Assembly: GCA_003225295.1 (NCBI GenBank)
Contig: QHYZ01000078.1
Location: 1-64,000, forward strand
Source of the DNA: Acidobacteriota bacterium
GTDB lineage: Bacteria > Acidobacteriota > Terriglobia > Acidiferrales > UBA7541
Length of the DNA: 64,000 bases
Direction: 5' to 3'
In this document: piece after piece, positions 1-8,514 of the stretch
Numbering within the stretch: position 1 is the stretch's first letter
Layout: each line of letters starts with the position of its first letter
Made by a program: the position numbers and the translations under genes
The notes under the pieces: model-generated
Database searches by the model: none
What the model saw: only the letters and a program-made list of their open reading frames with translations
What the model was told of the DNA's origin: nothing

Positions 1-137
1 AAATCAACTTCCTAACCATAAATTCACGCGCCGGTTCAAAAAGAAGATCCGCCTGAAAAAAAACGAAAAGTGTGCAGTCGCCGCCGCGGCGCAGAGCGGC
101 CCGCCAGGGAAGGCGTGCCCTACCGGGGACTTGGCAG

Positions 138-695
138 TCAGTCGTCTTCGCCGATGAGGATGGCGGCGCCTAGAACGGTGGTCCAGAGGCCGCGCTTGTC
201 GCCCACGGCGGATTGCGTCACGTTCATGGTGCGGACGATCTTGTTGGAGATGCGGTAGACCTCTTTCTTCTCGTCGAAACTCAGGTCCGGATCGAATTCC
301 ACGTTCAGCGTGGTCGCGAGCATTTCCGCGGCGAGCTCTTCGGCATATTCGCCGGCGACTTCTTCTGTTTCCCCGAAGGAGTGATGCTCGGACAAATAGC
401 CATACATGGACTTGTCGCTCGGCAGCGCCAACCCAATGCTAGCGGCGATGAGCCGGTGAGCTTCCTTCGTGGAATTTTCGCTGATAACCGTGAACGCGAC
501 TTGCCCGGGCTTGATGTGTTTCAATCCTTCGCTGCGAGAAATCAATTTGCAGTTGGGCGGAAAGATCGAAGAGACGCGGACAATGTTGCATGCCGCAATC
601 CCTGCGTTCCGCAGGGCGAGCTCGAAGCTCGAAAGCCTTTCGCGATGTTTACCGACGCCTTTGGTGAGGAAGATTTTCTTAGCAACGAACGACAT
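138..695 (-). CDS. Pyruvoyl-dependent arginine decarboxylase
   Basis: 185 aa. Enzymes of this family decarboxylate arginine to agmatine, the first step of a polyamine route, using a pyruvoyl group made by self-cleavage of the proenzyme. The N-terminus [16 protein letters not shown] and the block [10 protein letters not shown] (residues 41-50) match the family; Ser43 of the SS pair is the likely cleavage and pyruvoyl residue. Further conserved blocks are the ASIGLALP region and the [12 protein letters not shown] segment. The ATG at 695 is chosen because the family homology begins there; an upstream in-frame start would add 23 unrelated residues. It follows the GAF gene on the same strand after 165 nt. 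Family assignment is firm. Substrate specificity is by homology only. Confidence 0.9.
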   Translation of the reverse strand: MSFVAKKIFLTKGVGKHRERLSSFELALRNAGIAACNIVRVSSIFPPNCKLISRSEGLKHIKPGQVAFTVISENSTKEAHRLIAASIGLALPSDKSMYGYLSEHHSFGETEEVAGEYAEELAAEMLATTLNVEFDPDLSFDEKKEVYRISNKIVRTMNVTQSAVGDKRGLWTTVLGAAILIGEDD

Positions 696-860
696 TGTGT
701 CGGCTTGCCGAGCCTCCGTGAGTGGTGTGCGTGCGAGAAATCTTCCGCTGTGGAAAAGTAACAAGAAGGTATTGCAGTGTCAACGCATTTCCGACCCTAA
801 ACGCGGCAAGAGCAGCAAAATTGTGAATGGCAGATGACAATTTCGTGGGACGCGGAAGAA

Positions 861-1400
861 TCATTCTCCCGCGATGTGGTGGAGCAACTTGCCGAGAGGC
901 TTGCAGAGCGCCAGAATTTTTCCGAGATCCGCAGCCGTGAAGTCGGGGCCTGAGCTGGCAGGATTTGGGCCCTTCCGGCTGACTTGAATGACGCCAACTA
1001 CGTTGCCATCCAGGAGAATCGGCGCACTGATCATTTTCTGAATCGCTTCAGAAGCTTTCCCGGTGATCTTCACACCTTCAAAAACGGTGGCGTGCGTTGC
1101 GGCGGCAAAATTATTCTCGATCTCAGGCCGGCTATCGCGAGCAGTGCGTGCCGCCAAGGCTGAATTGCTGGAGAGCGGAACGAAACCGACCTTTTTTAAT
1201 GCTTCCGGCACCAGAAAGTACAGGTGCCGCCAGCGGGTAGAAATCGCCAGGATGGCTACTTCCTCAGTTCTGACGCCCAGATGCTTGGCGATTTTCTCGG
1301 CCACCGGGGAAAGAGAAACCTGCGATGCATCCCCTCGCTGCGTGCCGAGGGCGTGGGCGATGCGCTCCATCTCCGAGACCAGACGCAGTGTTGTGCTCAT
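861..1400 (-). CDS. GAF domain-containing protein
   Basis: 179 aa, cytosolic, no signal peptide. The central and C-terminal part reads as one GAF fold: the segment around SSNSALAARTARDSRPEI, then MISAPILLDGNVVGVIQVSR, the usual closing strands of a GAF domain, and a final helix rich in leucine. No kinase, cyclase or DNA-binding domain is attached, so it would be a stand-alone sensor or scaffold with an unknown ligand. It lies upstream of the arginine decarboxylase on the same strand and is divergent from the sdh operon. The ATG at 1400 has only a weak ribosome-binding site. Confidence 0.75.
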   Translation of the reverse strand: MSTTLRLVSEMERIAHALGTQRGDASQVSLSPVAEKIAKHLGVRTEEVAILAISTRWRHLYFLVPEALKKVGFVPLSSNSALAARTARDSRPEIENNFAAATHATVFEGVKITGKASEAIQKMISAPILLDGNVVGVIQVSRKGPNPASSGPDFTAADLGKILALCKPLGKLLHHIAGE

Positions 1401-1544
1401 GGCAAGTGGATGAAATGTTGAGGCTAAGGCCGGGAGAGGTTTGGGCCAAGCGAATCCCGTCCGTCAGATGCTATTTTCCGGCACTCCTGCTGCTGCTGCA
1501 AGAAGATTTCGAAATGTTTGTGCCTGCAGAAAGAACAGTCCAAC

Positions 1545-1573
1545 TTGCATCCCCGGAGTCATCTGCCTATACT
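1545..1573 (+). promoter_or_regulatory. Predicted sigma-70 promoter of the sdh operon
   Basis: TTGCAT at 1545-1550 and TATACT at 1568-1573 are separated by exactly 17 nt, close to the sigma-70 consensus. The predicted start, near 1580, leaves about 70 nt of leader before the sdhC ATG. It lies in the divergent gap between the GAF gene and sdhC. Prediction from sequence only. Confidence 0.5.
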
Positions 1574-1650
1574 GATTTTGCCGCGAATCCTCAGCGCTCC
1601 TCCCGAATCATTCAGTATGATCCGGACGGGACTTGCGCGGCGGAGAGGGC

Positions 1651-2307
1651 ATGTCTGCCACGGCCACCCAGCCTGACTCAAGTTATCTCCTTAGAAAGCT
1701 ACATTCTTTTACCGGTTTACTTCCGGTTGGCGCATTTTTGGCGGAGCATTTCTGGTCCAACAGCGCCGCGCTTGTAAGTGCGGAGAAATACAACGCGACT
1801 TCCGAAGAGCTTCAAACCATTCCGTTCCGCCTGATCGTGGAATGGGGAGGCATTTTTCTTCCCCTGCTGTTCCATGGCGGTTACGGCATTTACATTTGGT
1901 TGCGCGGCAAGTCGAACGTGTCGGCGTATCCGTGGGTGGGGAATTGGCTCTACCTGGCCCAGCGATACACGGGCATCATCGCGTTTGCCTATATTGGCTG
2001 GCATCTTTATACCGAGCGCTGGCTCACGCATGGCAAGTCAACGTATGCAAACGTGGCCGAGGACATGCAGAATCCGTGGTACCTGGTGTTTTTTATCGTT
2101 GGCGTGCTCGCCTCTTCGTTTCATCTCGGTGTGGGGACCTGGAATTTCCTTTGCAAGTGGGGGCTAGCGGCGACTGTCAAAGCCCAACAAGCGGCGGGAC
2201 GATTTGGCGCATTTGTAGGAGTTGCCTTCAGCGTCGTCGGGATCTTGATCATTCTTAGTTTCCGATTCGATTGGCATCCGTTCTCGGCCTACCTACCAAC
2301 CAAATGA
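1651..2307 (+). CDS. sdhC: Succinate dehydrogenase cytochrome b subunit (b558 type)
   Basis: 218 aa integral membrane haem-binding anchor of succinate dehydrogenase (complex II). Five hydrophobic segments and histidines in LRKLHSFTG, LLFHGGYGI, IGWHLYTERW and ASSFHLGVG fit the single-subunit, di-haem SdhC of the Bacillus type, which needs no separate SdhD; none is present. The ATG at 1651 is preferred over an in-frame TTG at 1633 because GGAGAGG lies just upstream. Its TGA stop overlaps the sdhA ATG (ATGA), which points to translational coupling in an sdhCAB operon. Confidence 0.93.
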   Translation: MSATATQPDSSYLLRKLHSFTGLLPVGAFLAEHFWSNSAALVSAEKYNATSEELQTIPFRLIVEWGGIFLPLLFHGGYGIYIWLRGKSNVSAYPWVGNWLYLAQRYTGIIAFAYIGWHLYTERWLTHGKSTYANVAEDMQNPWYLVFFIVGVLASSFHLGVGTWNFLCKWGLAATVKAQQAAGRFGAFVGVAFSVVGILIILSFRFDWHPFSAYLPTK

Positions 2308-4088
2308 GGCAGCCAAAGATCATCGTCGTAGGTGGTGGTTTGGCCGGCCTCATGGCCACCATCCGCGTTGCGGAGGCCGGAATACCCGTCGATCTGTTTT
2401 CGATCGTGCCGGTGAAGCGCTCACATTCGGTCTGCGCGCAAGGCGGTATCAACGCGGCAAAAAATCAAAAAGGCGAAGGCGACACTGTCGATAAGCACTT
2501 CGACGACACTATCTATGGCGGGGATTTTCTGGCGAATCAGCCGCTGGTCAAACGCATGTGTGAAGCGGCGCCGGGCATCATCGATCTTCTCGACCGCATG
2601 GGCGTTATGTTCAACCGCACACCGGAAGGACTGCTCGACTACCGGCGGTTTGGCGGCACGCTTTATCATCGCACGGCTTTCGCGGGCGCCACCACGGGGC
2701 AGCAACTGCTCTACGCTCTTGATGAACAGGTGCGCCGCCACGAATTCGAAGGTAAGGTCAAGAAGTTCGAAGGTGTGACATTTCTCTCCGCGGTGATCGA
2801 TGAAGGCGGCGTGTGTCGCGGCATCTGCGCGATGGACCTGCGCTCCTCGGAAGTGAAGACCTATGCTGCGGACGCGGTCATTTTTGCTACCGGTGGGAAC
2901 GGCGCGATCTTTGGCCGGTCGACGAACTCGGTGGTGTGCACCGGGTCGGCTCAGGCCGCGCTCTTTCAGCAAGGCGTGGATTACGCAAACGGCGAATTCA
3001 TCCAGGTGCATCCCACGGCGATCCCTGGCGAGGACAAGCTTCGCCTGATGAGCGAATCGGCCCGCGGCGAAGGCGGCCGGGTGTGGGTACCGCGCAACCC
3101 CGCGGAGAAGCGCGCGCCGAGAAGCATTCCTGATGCCGAACGTTTTTACTTCCTGGAAGAGTGGTATCCGAAGTACGGGAATCTGGTCCCGCGTGATATC
3201 GCCACGCGCGCGATCCACCGCATCGTGTATCAAGAAAAACTGGGTATCGACGGACAGCCGGCTGTGTACCTCGATGTGACGCACATCCCGCGCGAAACGC
3301 TGGATCGCAAGCTCGAAGGGATTCTGGAGATTTACGAGAAATTCCTCGGTGTCGATCCGCGCGTTGAGCCGATGAGAGTATTTCCGGCCATGCACTACAC
3401 CATGGGCGGGATCTGGGTGAATGGCGAAGATCAGGCCAGCAACGTTCCCGGCGTTTACGCGGCGGGCGAATGCGAATACCAGTATCACGGGGCCAACCGG
3501 CTCGGAGCAAACTCGCTCGTCTCCTGCATTTTTGGCGGAGGCATTGCCGGTCCGGCCGCGGTGAAGTATGCGAAGAATCTCGAGAAGGGAGCGGAGTCCA
3601 CGGCCTCCGCGGTCTTTGATTCGGAAAAGAAGCGACAGGAAGAAAAGAATCAAAAGCTCATCAGCCAGGACGGTTCGGAGAATCCTATCATCATCTGGCG
3701 CGAACTGGGCGAGGTGATGACGGAACACGTGACCGTCACGCGCATCAATAGGAACCTCCAGATGGCCGACGGGAAGATCCGCGCGTTGCAGGAGCGCTAC
3801 AAAAAAATCAATCTCAGTGACCGCACGAAGTGGTCGAACCAGACGCTGAACTTCGCACGCGAATTGGAGAATATGATAATCCTGGCGCGGGTTGTCACGC
3901 TCGGCGCGCTGGCCCGCAATGAGTCTCGCGGGGCGCATTACAAACCGGATTTTCCGGAGCGCGACGACGTCAATTGGCTGACGACTACGCGCGCGAAGTG
4001 GGTCAACAACGACATCCAGCTTGCGTACGAGCCTGTGGACATTTCTTTGATCAAGCCACGTCCGCGCCGGTACGACGCAGTGAAGTAG
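2304..4088 (+). CDS. sdhA: Succinate dehydrogenase flavoprotein subunit
   Basis: 594 aa. Oxidises succinate to fumarate with covalently bound FAD and passes electrons to SdhB. The dinucleotide-binding loop VVGGGLAGL is at residues 8-16. His41 in RSHSVCAQGG is the expected FAD-linking histidine. HPTAIPG and SESARGEGGRVW are the substrate and active-site blocks, and GANRLGANSLV is the C-terminal FAD block. The start overlaps the sdhC stop by ATGA; an in-frame TTG at 2271 lies inside sdhC and is rejected. Length is normal for the family. Confidence 0.96.
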   Translation: MRQPKIIVVGGGLAGLMATIRVAEAGIPVDLFSIVPVKRSHSVCAQGGINAAKNQKGEGDTVDKHFDDTIYGGDFLANQPLVKRMCEAAPGIIDLLDRMGVMFNRTPEGLLDYRRFGGTLYHRTAFAGATTGQQLLYALDEQVRRHEFEGKVKKFEGVTFLSAVIDEGGVCRGICAMDLRSSEVKTYAADAVIFATGGNGAIFGRSTNSVVCTGSAQAALFQQGVDYANGEFIQVHPTAIPGEDKLRLMSESARGEGGRVWVPRNPAEKRAPRSIPDAERFYFLEEWYPKYGNLVPRDIATRAIHRIVYQEKLGIDGQPAVYLDVTHIPRETLDRKLEGILEIYEKFLGVDPRVEPMRVFPAMHYTMGGIWVNGEDQASNVPGVYAAGECEYQYHGANRLGANSLVSCIFGGGIAGPAAVKYAKNLEKGAESTASAVFDSEKKRQEEKNQKLISQDGSENPIIIWRELGEVMTEHVTVTRINRNLQMADGKIRALQERYKKINLSDRTKWSNQTLNFARELENMIILARVVTLGALARNESRGAHYKPDFPERDDVNWLTTTRAKWVNNDIQLAYEPVDISLIKPRPRRYDAVK

Positions 4089-4122
4089 AAGCACTAGCTT
4101 GGCGGGTTTTGGTCGAGGGTCT

Positions 4123-4875
4123 ATGTCTGAAACAAAACAGGTCATGGTCAAAGTGAAACGGCAAGCCGGGCCGAAAGAGGCCGCGCGCTGGGAAGAATTT
4201 TCCCTCAAGTGGCGGCCTTCGATGAACGTCATCATTTGTCTGCGCGACATCGCCGAGAACCCCGTGACACGCGACGGAAAAAAGACCACGCCCATTTCCT
4301 ACGATTCGAATTGCCTGGAAGAGATCTGCGGCTCCTGCGCCATGCTCATCAACGGCAGGGCGCGCATGGCTTGTTCAGCGCTGGTCGATCAGCTTGAGCA
4401 GCCCATTCGAATCGAGCCAATGTCAAAGTTTCCGTTGGTGCGCGATCTCATTGTCGATCGTCAATTCATGTTTGAAAGCCTCAAGCGCGTGAAGGCTTGG
4501 ATTCCCATCGACGGAACTTACCATCTCGGCGAAGGCCCGCGCGTGTCGCCCGAAATTCAGGAAAAGGGCTATCCGCTTTCGAATTGCATCACATGTGGGA
4601 ACTGCCTCGAGGTTTGCCCGCAGGTGAACGAACACAATCAGTTCGTGGGCGCGGCGATCATTAGTCAGGTGCGCCTTTTCAACATGCACCCCACGGGCGC
4701 GATGAATAAAAGTGAGCGGCTTAGCGCGCTCATGGGTCCCGGCGGCATTCAGGAATGCGCCAATGCGCAAAACTGTGTGCATGTTTGCCCCAAGGGCATT
4801 CCGCTGACCGAGTCCATCGCCGAAGTAAACCGCGACGCGTGGAAACAAGCGCTTCTCGGCTGGCTTGTAGGGTAA
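4123..4875 (+). CDS. sdhB: Succinate dehydrogenase iron-sulfur subunit
   Basis: 250 aa. Carries electrons from SdhA to the membrane anchor. Three cluster motifs are visible: the [2Fe-2S] site in EICGSCAMLINGRARMACSA, then CITCGNCLEVCP and CANAQNCVHVCPKG for the [4Fe-4S] and [3Fe-4S] centres. The start is ATG 4123, 34 nt after sdhA; an in-frame TTG at 4099 would add eight residues without homology. Third gene of sdhCAB. It is followed after 35 nt by an unrelated dipeptidase, with no clear terminator between. Confidence 0.95.
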   Translation: MSETKQVMVKVKRQAGPKEAARWEEFSLKWRPSMNVIICLRDIAENPVTRDGKKTTPISYDSNCLEEICGSCAMLINGRARMACSALVDQLEQPIRIEPMSKFPLVRDLIVDRQFMFESLKRVKAWIPIDGTYHLGEGPRVSPEIQEKGYPLSNCITCGNCLEVCPQVNEHNQFVGAAIISQVRLFNMHPTGAMNKSERLSALMGPGGIQECANAQNCVHVCPKGIPLTESIAEVNRDAWKQALLGWLVG

Positions 4876-4910
4876 ACTTTCACCGCGTTCCACAACCTGG
4901 GGGGAAATCA

Positions 4911-6137
4911 ATGCGCCGCATGGTTGTCTTTTTGTGTCTCATCTCCTGCTCCGGTGCGGGAATCTTCCTCGCTCGCTGCACTTCCGCTGATGACATCGCC
5001 GAGAGAGCGCACCAGCTTCACTTTTCCTCAATCGTTCTCGATACTCATGCCGATACCCCGCAGCGTCTGCTTGCCGGCACATTCGATCTTGGCAAACGGG
5101 ATGCGGAGGGCCACGTCGACATTCCCCGAATGCGAGAAGGCGGTCTCAATGCCCAGTTTTTCTCCATTTTCATTACCGGCAAGACTCTTGGGCCCCCCGC
5201 AATTCAGCAGGCACTCGACCAGATCGATCTGGTGCGTCAAAACGTCCAGCAGCACGGCAAAGACCTGGCGCTAGCGACTAACGCCGAGGAAATCCGCCGC
5301 GCACACGCGCAGGGCAAGATTGCCATCCTCATGGGCATAGAGGGTGGCCACATGATTGGCAACGACATTCGAATGATACGCGTCTACAGCGCGCTCGGAG
5401 TGCGCTATATGACGCTCGCGCATTTTTACAATGACGAGTGGGCGGACTCTTCCACCGACAAGCCGGCACACAACGGACTTACCCATTTCGGCAAGGAGGT
5501 GGTCCGCGAAATGAACCGCCAAGACATGCTGGTGGACATCTCCCACGTTTCCGACAAGACTTTTTACGACGCCCTGGAAGTCAGCCGGGTTCCACTGATT
5601 GCTTCGCACTCTTCGGTTCGCGCCATTTCGAATCATCCGCGGAATATGAGCGACGACATGATCAAGGTGCTGGCGGCAAAAGGCGGAGTGATGCAGATCA
5701 ACTACGAGCGAAATTATTTGAGCGAGGAATACCGAACTGCCTTCGCGGCTGTTGCGGGAGACGTGAGCCGCATGGAGGAGAAATTCAAGAAGGAGTGCGG
5801 CGATGACAATGTTTGCATCGGCAAGGCGGAGATCAGGCTGGAAAAGGAATTGGCCGAAGCCGGAAAGCTGCCGCATGTGAGCTGGGAGAAAATCATCGAG
5901 CACATCGACCACGTGGTAAGACTGGTGGGCCCCGACCACGTCGGCCTGGGGTCGGACTTCGACGGCGCGGACATGCCGGATGGCTTGGAAGATTGCTCGA
6001 AGCTCCCTAAGATCACGGAAGCGCTGCTGCGCAAGGGATATTCGGAAGAGGACATCCGCAAGATACTCGGCGGCAACATTCTTCGCGTAATGGAGCAGTC
6101 GGAAAAGATCAGCAAAGAGATGCAGGCGGCTCAATAG
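4911..6137 (+). CDS. Exported membrane dipeptidase (peptidase M19), copy 1
   Basis: 408 aa. Family M19 (renal dipeptidase type) enzymes hydrolyse dipeptides with a binuclear zinc site. An N-terminal signal peptide (residues 1 to about 25, ending near LARCTSA) places it outside the cytoplasm. The zinc-site blocks are visible: LDTHADTPQRLL (HxD), GIEGGHM (bridging Glu), ISHVSDKTF and ASHSSVRAI (His ligands), and GLGSDFDGADMP near the C-terminus. ATG 4911 is preceded by a GGGGG-rich ribosome-binding site; the reading frame extends upstream into sdhB but without homology. Paralogue of the next gene. Confidence 0.93.
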   Translation: MRRMVVFLCLISCSGAGIFLARCTSADDIAERAHQLHFSSIVLDTHADTPQRLLAGTFDLGKRDAEGHVDIPRMREGGLNAQFFSIFITGKTLGPPAIQQALDQIDLVRQNVQQHGKDLALATNAEEIRRAHAQGKIAILMGIEGGHMIGNDIRMIRVYSALGVRYMTLAHFYNDEWADSSTDKPAHNGLTHFGKEVVREMNRQDMLVDISHVSDKTFYDALEVSRVPLIASHSSVRAISNHPRNMSDDMIKVLAAKGGVMQINYERNYLSEEYRTAFAAVAGDVSRMEEKFKKECGDDNVCIGKAEIRLEKELAEAGKLPHVSWEKIIEHIDHVVRLVGPDHVGLGSDFDGADMPDGLEDCSKLPKITEALLRKGYSEEDIRKILGGNILRVMEQSEKISKEMQAAQ

Positions 6138-6156
6138 GAGAACAAGGAGACGTGAG

Positions 6157-7401
6157 ATGGTGCGAGCGATTCTGTGCGCGGGCGCATCCCTTGCCGCTAG
6201 CGTGTTTCTGGCGGGTGCAATGAAAGAGGATAGCCTCTCGGAACGGGCGCGCAAGCTGCACTTCTCATCGATCGTCGTGGACACCCATGACGACACGACG
6301 CAGCGCCTTCTCGACGGCAAATTTGATCTTGGAACGCGCTCCTCCACCGGCAGCATCGACATTCCCCGCATGCGCGAAGGCAACGTCGGAGCCATTTTCT
6401 TTTCCATTTGGATGCCCAGCAAGGTCACCGGCCCGGATGCCGTCAACCGCGCCATTGTTCAAATCGACGCCGTTCGCGAGCAGGTTCGCAAGCATCCGAA
6501 CGATCTCGTTCTTGCCACGACAGCGGCCGAAATCCGCGATGCCCACAAACAGGGGAAGATTGCAGCACTCCTTGGCGTCGAAGGCGGCCACATCATCAAC
6601 AGCGACCTCGGCGTGCTGCGGGCGTACGCTGCGCTCGGCGTCCGCTACATGACTCTCACGCACAGCGGCAACGACGAATGGGCTGATTCTTCCACGGACC
6701 AGGCGGTGCACAATGGCCTCACAGATTTCGGAAGGGAAGTCGTTCGCGAAATGAACCGTCTCGGCATGATGGTGGATATTTCCCACGTCAGCGACAAGAC
6801 GTTTTACGATGCCTTGGAAACGAGCAAAGCGCCGCTCATCGCTTCGCACTCCTCCTGCCGAGCCATTTGCGACGCGCCCCGCAACATGACCGACCAGATG
6901 ATGAAGGATCTCGCCGCGAAAGGCGGCGTCGTGCAGATCAACTATCACGTGGGGTTTCTCAGCCAGGAATTTCGCGACGCAGAAAAAGCCAATCCGGAAC
7001 TGAACAAGACCATCAGCGCCGAGGTGATGAAGCGATGCGCTGACAACGAAGGCTGCCAGCTTATCGAGGGCGACCGCATCACCCGCGAATACGTCGAACA
7101 GGGAAAGCTCCCGCGGGTGGAGTTCAGTAAAATCATCGAGCATATCGACCATGCGGTGAAGGTTGCCGGCATCGATCACGTGGGCCTCGGTTCGGACTTC
7201 GATGGCGCCAACATGCCCTACGGCATGGAAGACGCCGCGAAACTCCCCAGGATCACCGAAGCCCTGCTGCAAAAAGGCTACGCTGAGAGTGACGTAAAGA
7301 AAATTCTCGGCGAAAATACCCTTCGAGTTATGACCGATGTCCAGTTGATCAGCCGCGAGCTAAATGGCGGGAAGCAGAAGCAAGAGAGCAGATTACAATA
7401 A
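6157..7401 (+). CDS. Exported membrane dipeptidase (peptidase M19), copy 2
   Basis: 414 aa, the same family and layout as the gene just upstream: signal peptide, then VDTHDDTTQRLL, GVEGGHI, ISHVSDKTF, ASHSSCRAI and GLGSDFDGANMP. ATG 6157 follows an AAGGAG ribosome-binding site at 6144. The two copies are only 19 nt apart and clearly arose by tandem duplication, but they differ throughout, so the event is old. They probably act on periplasmic dipeptides, possibly with different preferences. Confidence 0.93.
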   Translation: MVRAILCAGASLAASVFLAGAMKEDSLSERARKLHFSSIVVDTHDDTTQRLLDGKFDLGTRSSTGSIDIPRMREGNVGAIFFSIWMPSKVTGPDAVNRAIVQIDAVREQVRKHPNDLVLATTAAEIRDAHKQGKIAALLGVEGGHIINSDLGVLRAYAALGVRYMTLTHSGNDEWADSSTDQAVHNGLTDFGREVVREMNRLGMMVDISHVSDKTFYDALETSKAPLIASHSSCRAICDAPRNMTDQMMKDLAAKGGVVQINYHVGFLSQEFRDAEKANPELNKTISAEVMKRCADNEGCQLIEGDRITREYVEQGKLPRVEFSKIIEHIDHAVKVAGIDHVGLGSDFDGANMPYGMEDAAKLPRITEALLQKGYAESDVKKILGENTLRVMTDVQLISRELNGGKQKQESRLQ

Positions 7402-7427
7402 GGACGGACAAGGGGGTAGGTTAGAAA

Positions 7428-8219
7428 ATGAAACGTGTAAAGCGGTTTGTCGCCGTAGCAGCAGTGGCAACGCTGTTTTTCGGTTGTAAGGCCAAAGAGC
7501 AGAGTGCGGAAGCCCTGCCGCCGGAGAAGCCCAAAGCCGAGGCACCAGCCGAGGCCAAGCCCGAATCGCCATCGCCGGCGCCTGGGCAACCCGAGGTTAA
7601 GGCGAGCGCACCAGCGGAAGCGCCTCGGCAGGGGTACGACCGCGCACTTCTTCGGGCTGCGCTTCTCAAGGACAAAGCGCCAGACACGTTTCAGGTGAAA
7701 GTCGCAACCACCCGCGGCGACTTTATGGTGACCGTGAATCGGGCCTGGGCTCCCATCGGCGCCGATCGCTTCTACAATCTGGTGAAACACCGCTTCTATG
7801 ACAACGCCAGCTTCTTCCGCGTGGTGCCCGGCTTCGTCGTGCAGTTCGGTATCAGCGCCTATCCACCGGTTTCGGCCGCGTGGGAAAAGGCCAATATTGC
7901 GGATGAGCCGGTCACCCAGACCAACAAGCGCGGCTACTTGACGTACGCGAAAACGAGCATGCCAAATACCCGCTCGACGCAAATCTTTATCAATTTGAAG
8001 GACAACGCGGGTCTCGACGGGCAAGGCTTCTCACCTTTCGGCTATGTCGATGCCCAGGGAATGAAGGTGGTGGACATGCTCTACGACCAATATGGGGACA
8101 GCGCCGGCCCCGAGCAGGAGCAAATCTCCAAGCAGGGTAAGCCGTATCTCGACAAGGGCTGGCCCAAGCTTGACTGGATAAAGACCGCCACACTAGTTGG
8201 GCCGGCCCCCAAGCCCTAG
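7428..8219 (+). CDS. Cyclophilin-type peptidyl-prolyl isomerase lipoprotein
   Basis: 263 aa. A lipoprotein signal ends at LFFGC (Cys near residue 23). A Pro/Ala/Glu/Lys-rich linker of about 50 residues follows, then a cyclophilin domain starting at about residue 85. Typical cyclophilin elements are TTRGDFMVTV, APIGADRFYNLVKHRFYD, FFRVVPGFVVQFG and RSTQIFINL, followed by a closing FSPFGYVDAQGMKVVD. It should assist folding of envelope proteins as a membrane-tethered proline isomerase. Start ATG 7428 has GGGGG upstream. It is the last gene before a promoter and leader for the next operon. Confidence 0.9.
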   Translation: MKRVKRFVAVAAVATLFFGCKAKEQSAEALPPEKPKAEAPAEAKPESPSPAPGQPEVKASAPAEAPRQGYDRALLRAALLKDKAPDTFQVKVATTRGDFMVTVNRAWAPIGADRFYNLVKHRFYDNASFFRVVPGFVVQFGISAYPPVSAAWEKANIADEPVTQTNKRGYLTYAKTSMPNTRSTQIFINLKDNAGLDGQGFSPFGYVDAQGMKVVDMLYDQYGDSAGPEQEQISKQGKPYLDKGWPKLDWIKTATLVGPAPKP

Positions 8220-8276
8220 TAATTCTGGACTGACAATGATTACTTTTTTGAATGCGATGTATCTGATTTTTGTAGG

Positions 8277-8302
8277 GCCGACCCGTTTGACAAGCGGTCG
8301 GC
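8277..8302. repeat. Perfect 7-bp inverted repeat spanning a -35 element
   Basis: GCCGACC at 8277-8283 and GGTCGGC at 8296-8302 form a perfect dyad. The TTGACA hexamer of the predicted promoter lies between the arms. This geometry fits an operator for a repressor or other dimeric regulator. It has no T-run, so it is unlikely to be a terminator for the cyclophilin gene. Confidence 0.45.
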
Positions 8303-8316
8303 AGGGGAAGTATGCT
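8287..8316 (+). promoter_or_regulatory. Predicted sigma-70 promoter of the sulfite/nitrite reductase operon
   Basis: A perfect TTGACA -35 (8287-8292) and TATGCT -10 (8311-8316) are separated by 18 nt. Predicted start near 8323, giving a leader of about 190 nt before the ATG at 8515. The -35 sits inside an inverted repeat. Confidence 0.5.
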
Positions 8317-8322
8317 TTAGTT

Positions 8323-8487
8323 TGATGATGACCTGTAGCCAGATGAGGTGTTGTCCCTGCGCGCAAAACGCTGCGTGTCGCATGACACGCATCTCTGGCC
8401 AGAGGAGTTTCCGGACTTAGTTGTAGCGTAATCAAGAAGTTCCGAAGCCCACGCGCCAGAGACCTGGTTGCGTGGGCTTTTTGTTTT
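8323..8487 (+). ncRNA. Structured 5' leader RNA with terminator, candidate attenuator or riboswitch
   Basis: Between the predicted promoter and the reductase start lies about 190 nt with no gene and clear secondary structure. There is an 8-bp hairpin with a GCAT loop (TGCGTGTC at 8372-8379, GACACGCA at 8384-8391), a palindrome CTCTGGCCAGAG (8393-8404), a possible imperfect stem joining TTCCGGACTT with AAGTTCCGAA (8437-8446), and a strong intrinsic terminator (8446-8487) only 27 nt before the start codon. The CACGC in the terminator arm could alternatively pair with GCGTG of the first hairpin. I do not recognise the RNA class. The ligand or regulator is unknown. Confidence 0.5.
8446..8487 (+). 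terminator. Intrinsic terminator upstream of the reductase gene
   Basis: A perfect 9-bp stem, AGCCCACGC (8446-8454) with GCGTGGGCT (8470-8478), is followed by TTTTTGTTTT. It lies between the promoter and the start codon, so it should control read-through into the reductase operon and not end the cyclophilin operon 230 nt upstream. Confidence 0.75.
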
Positions 8488-8514
8488 GGATCGAGGATTT
8501 TGAGGACAAAGATT

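Noticed and set aside
2421-4295. Long open frame antisense to sdhA (about 620 codons)
   Set aside because: It lies opposite a strongly conserved gene, has an Arg/His-rich composition typical of antisense frames in GC-rich DNA, and shows no family motifs.
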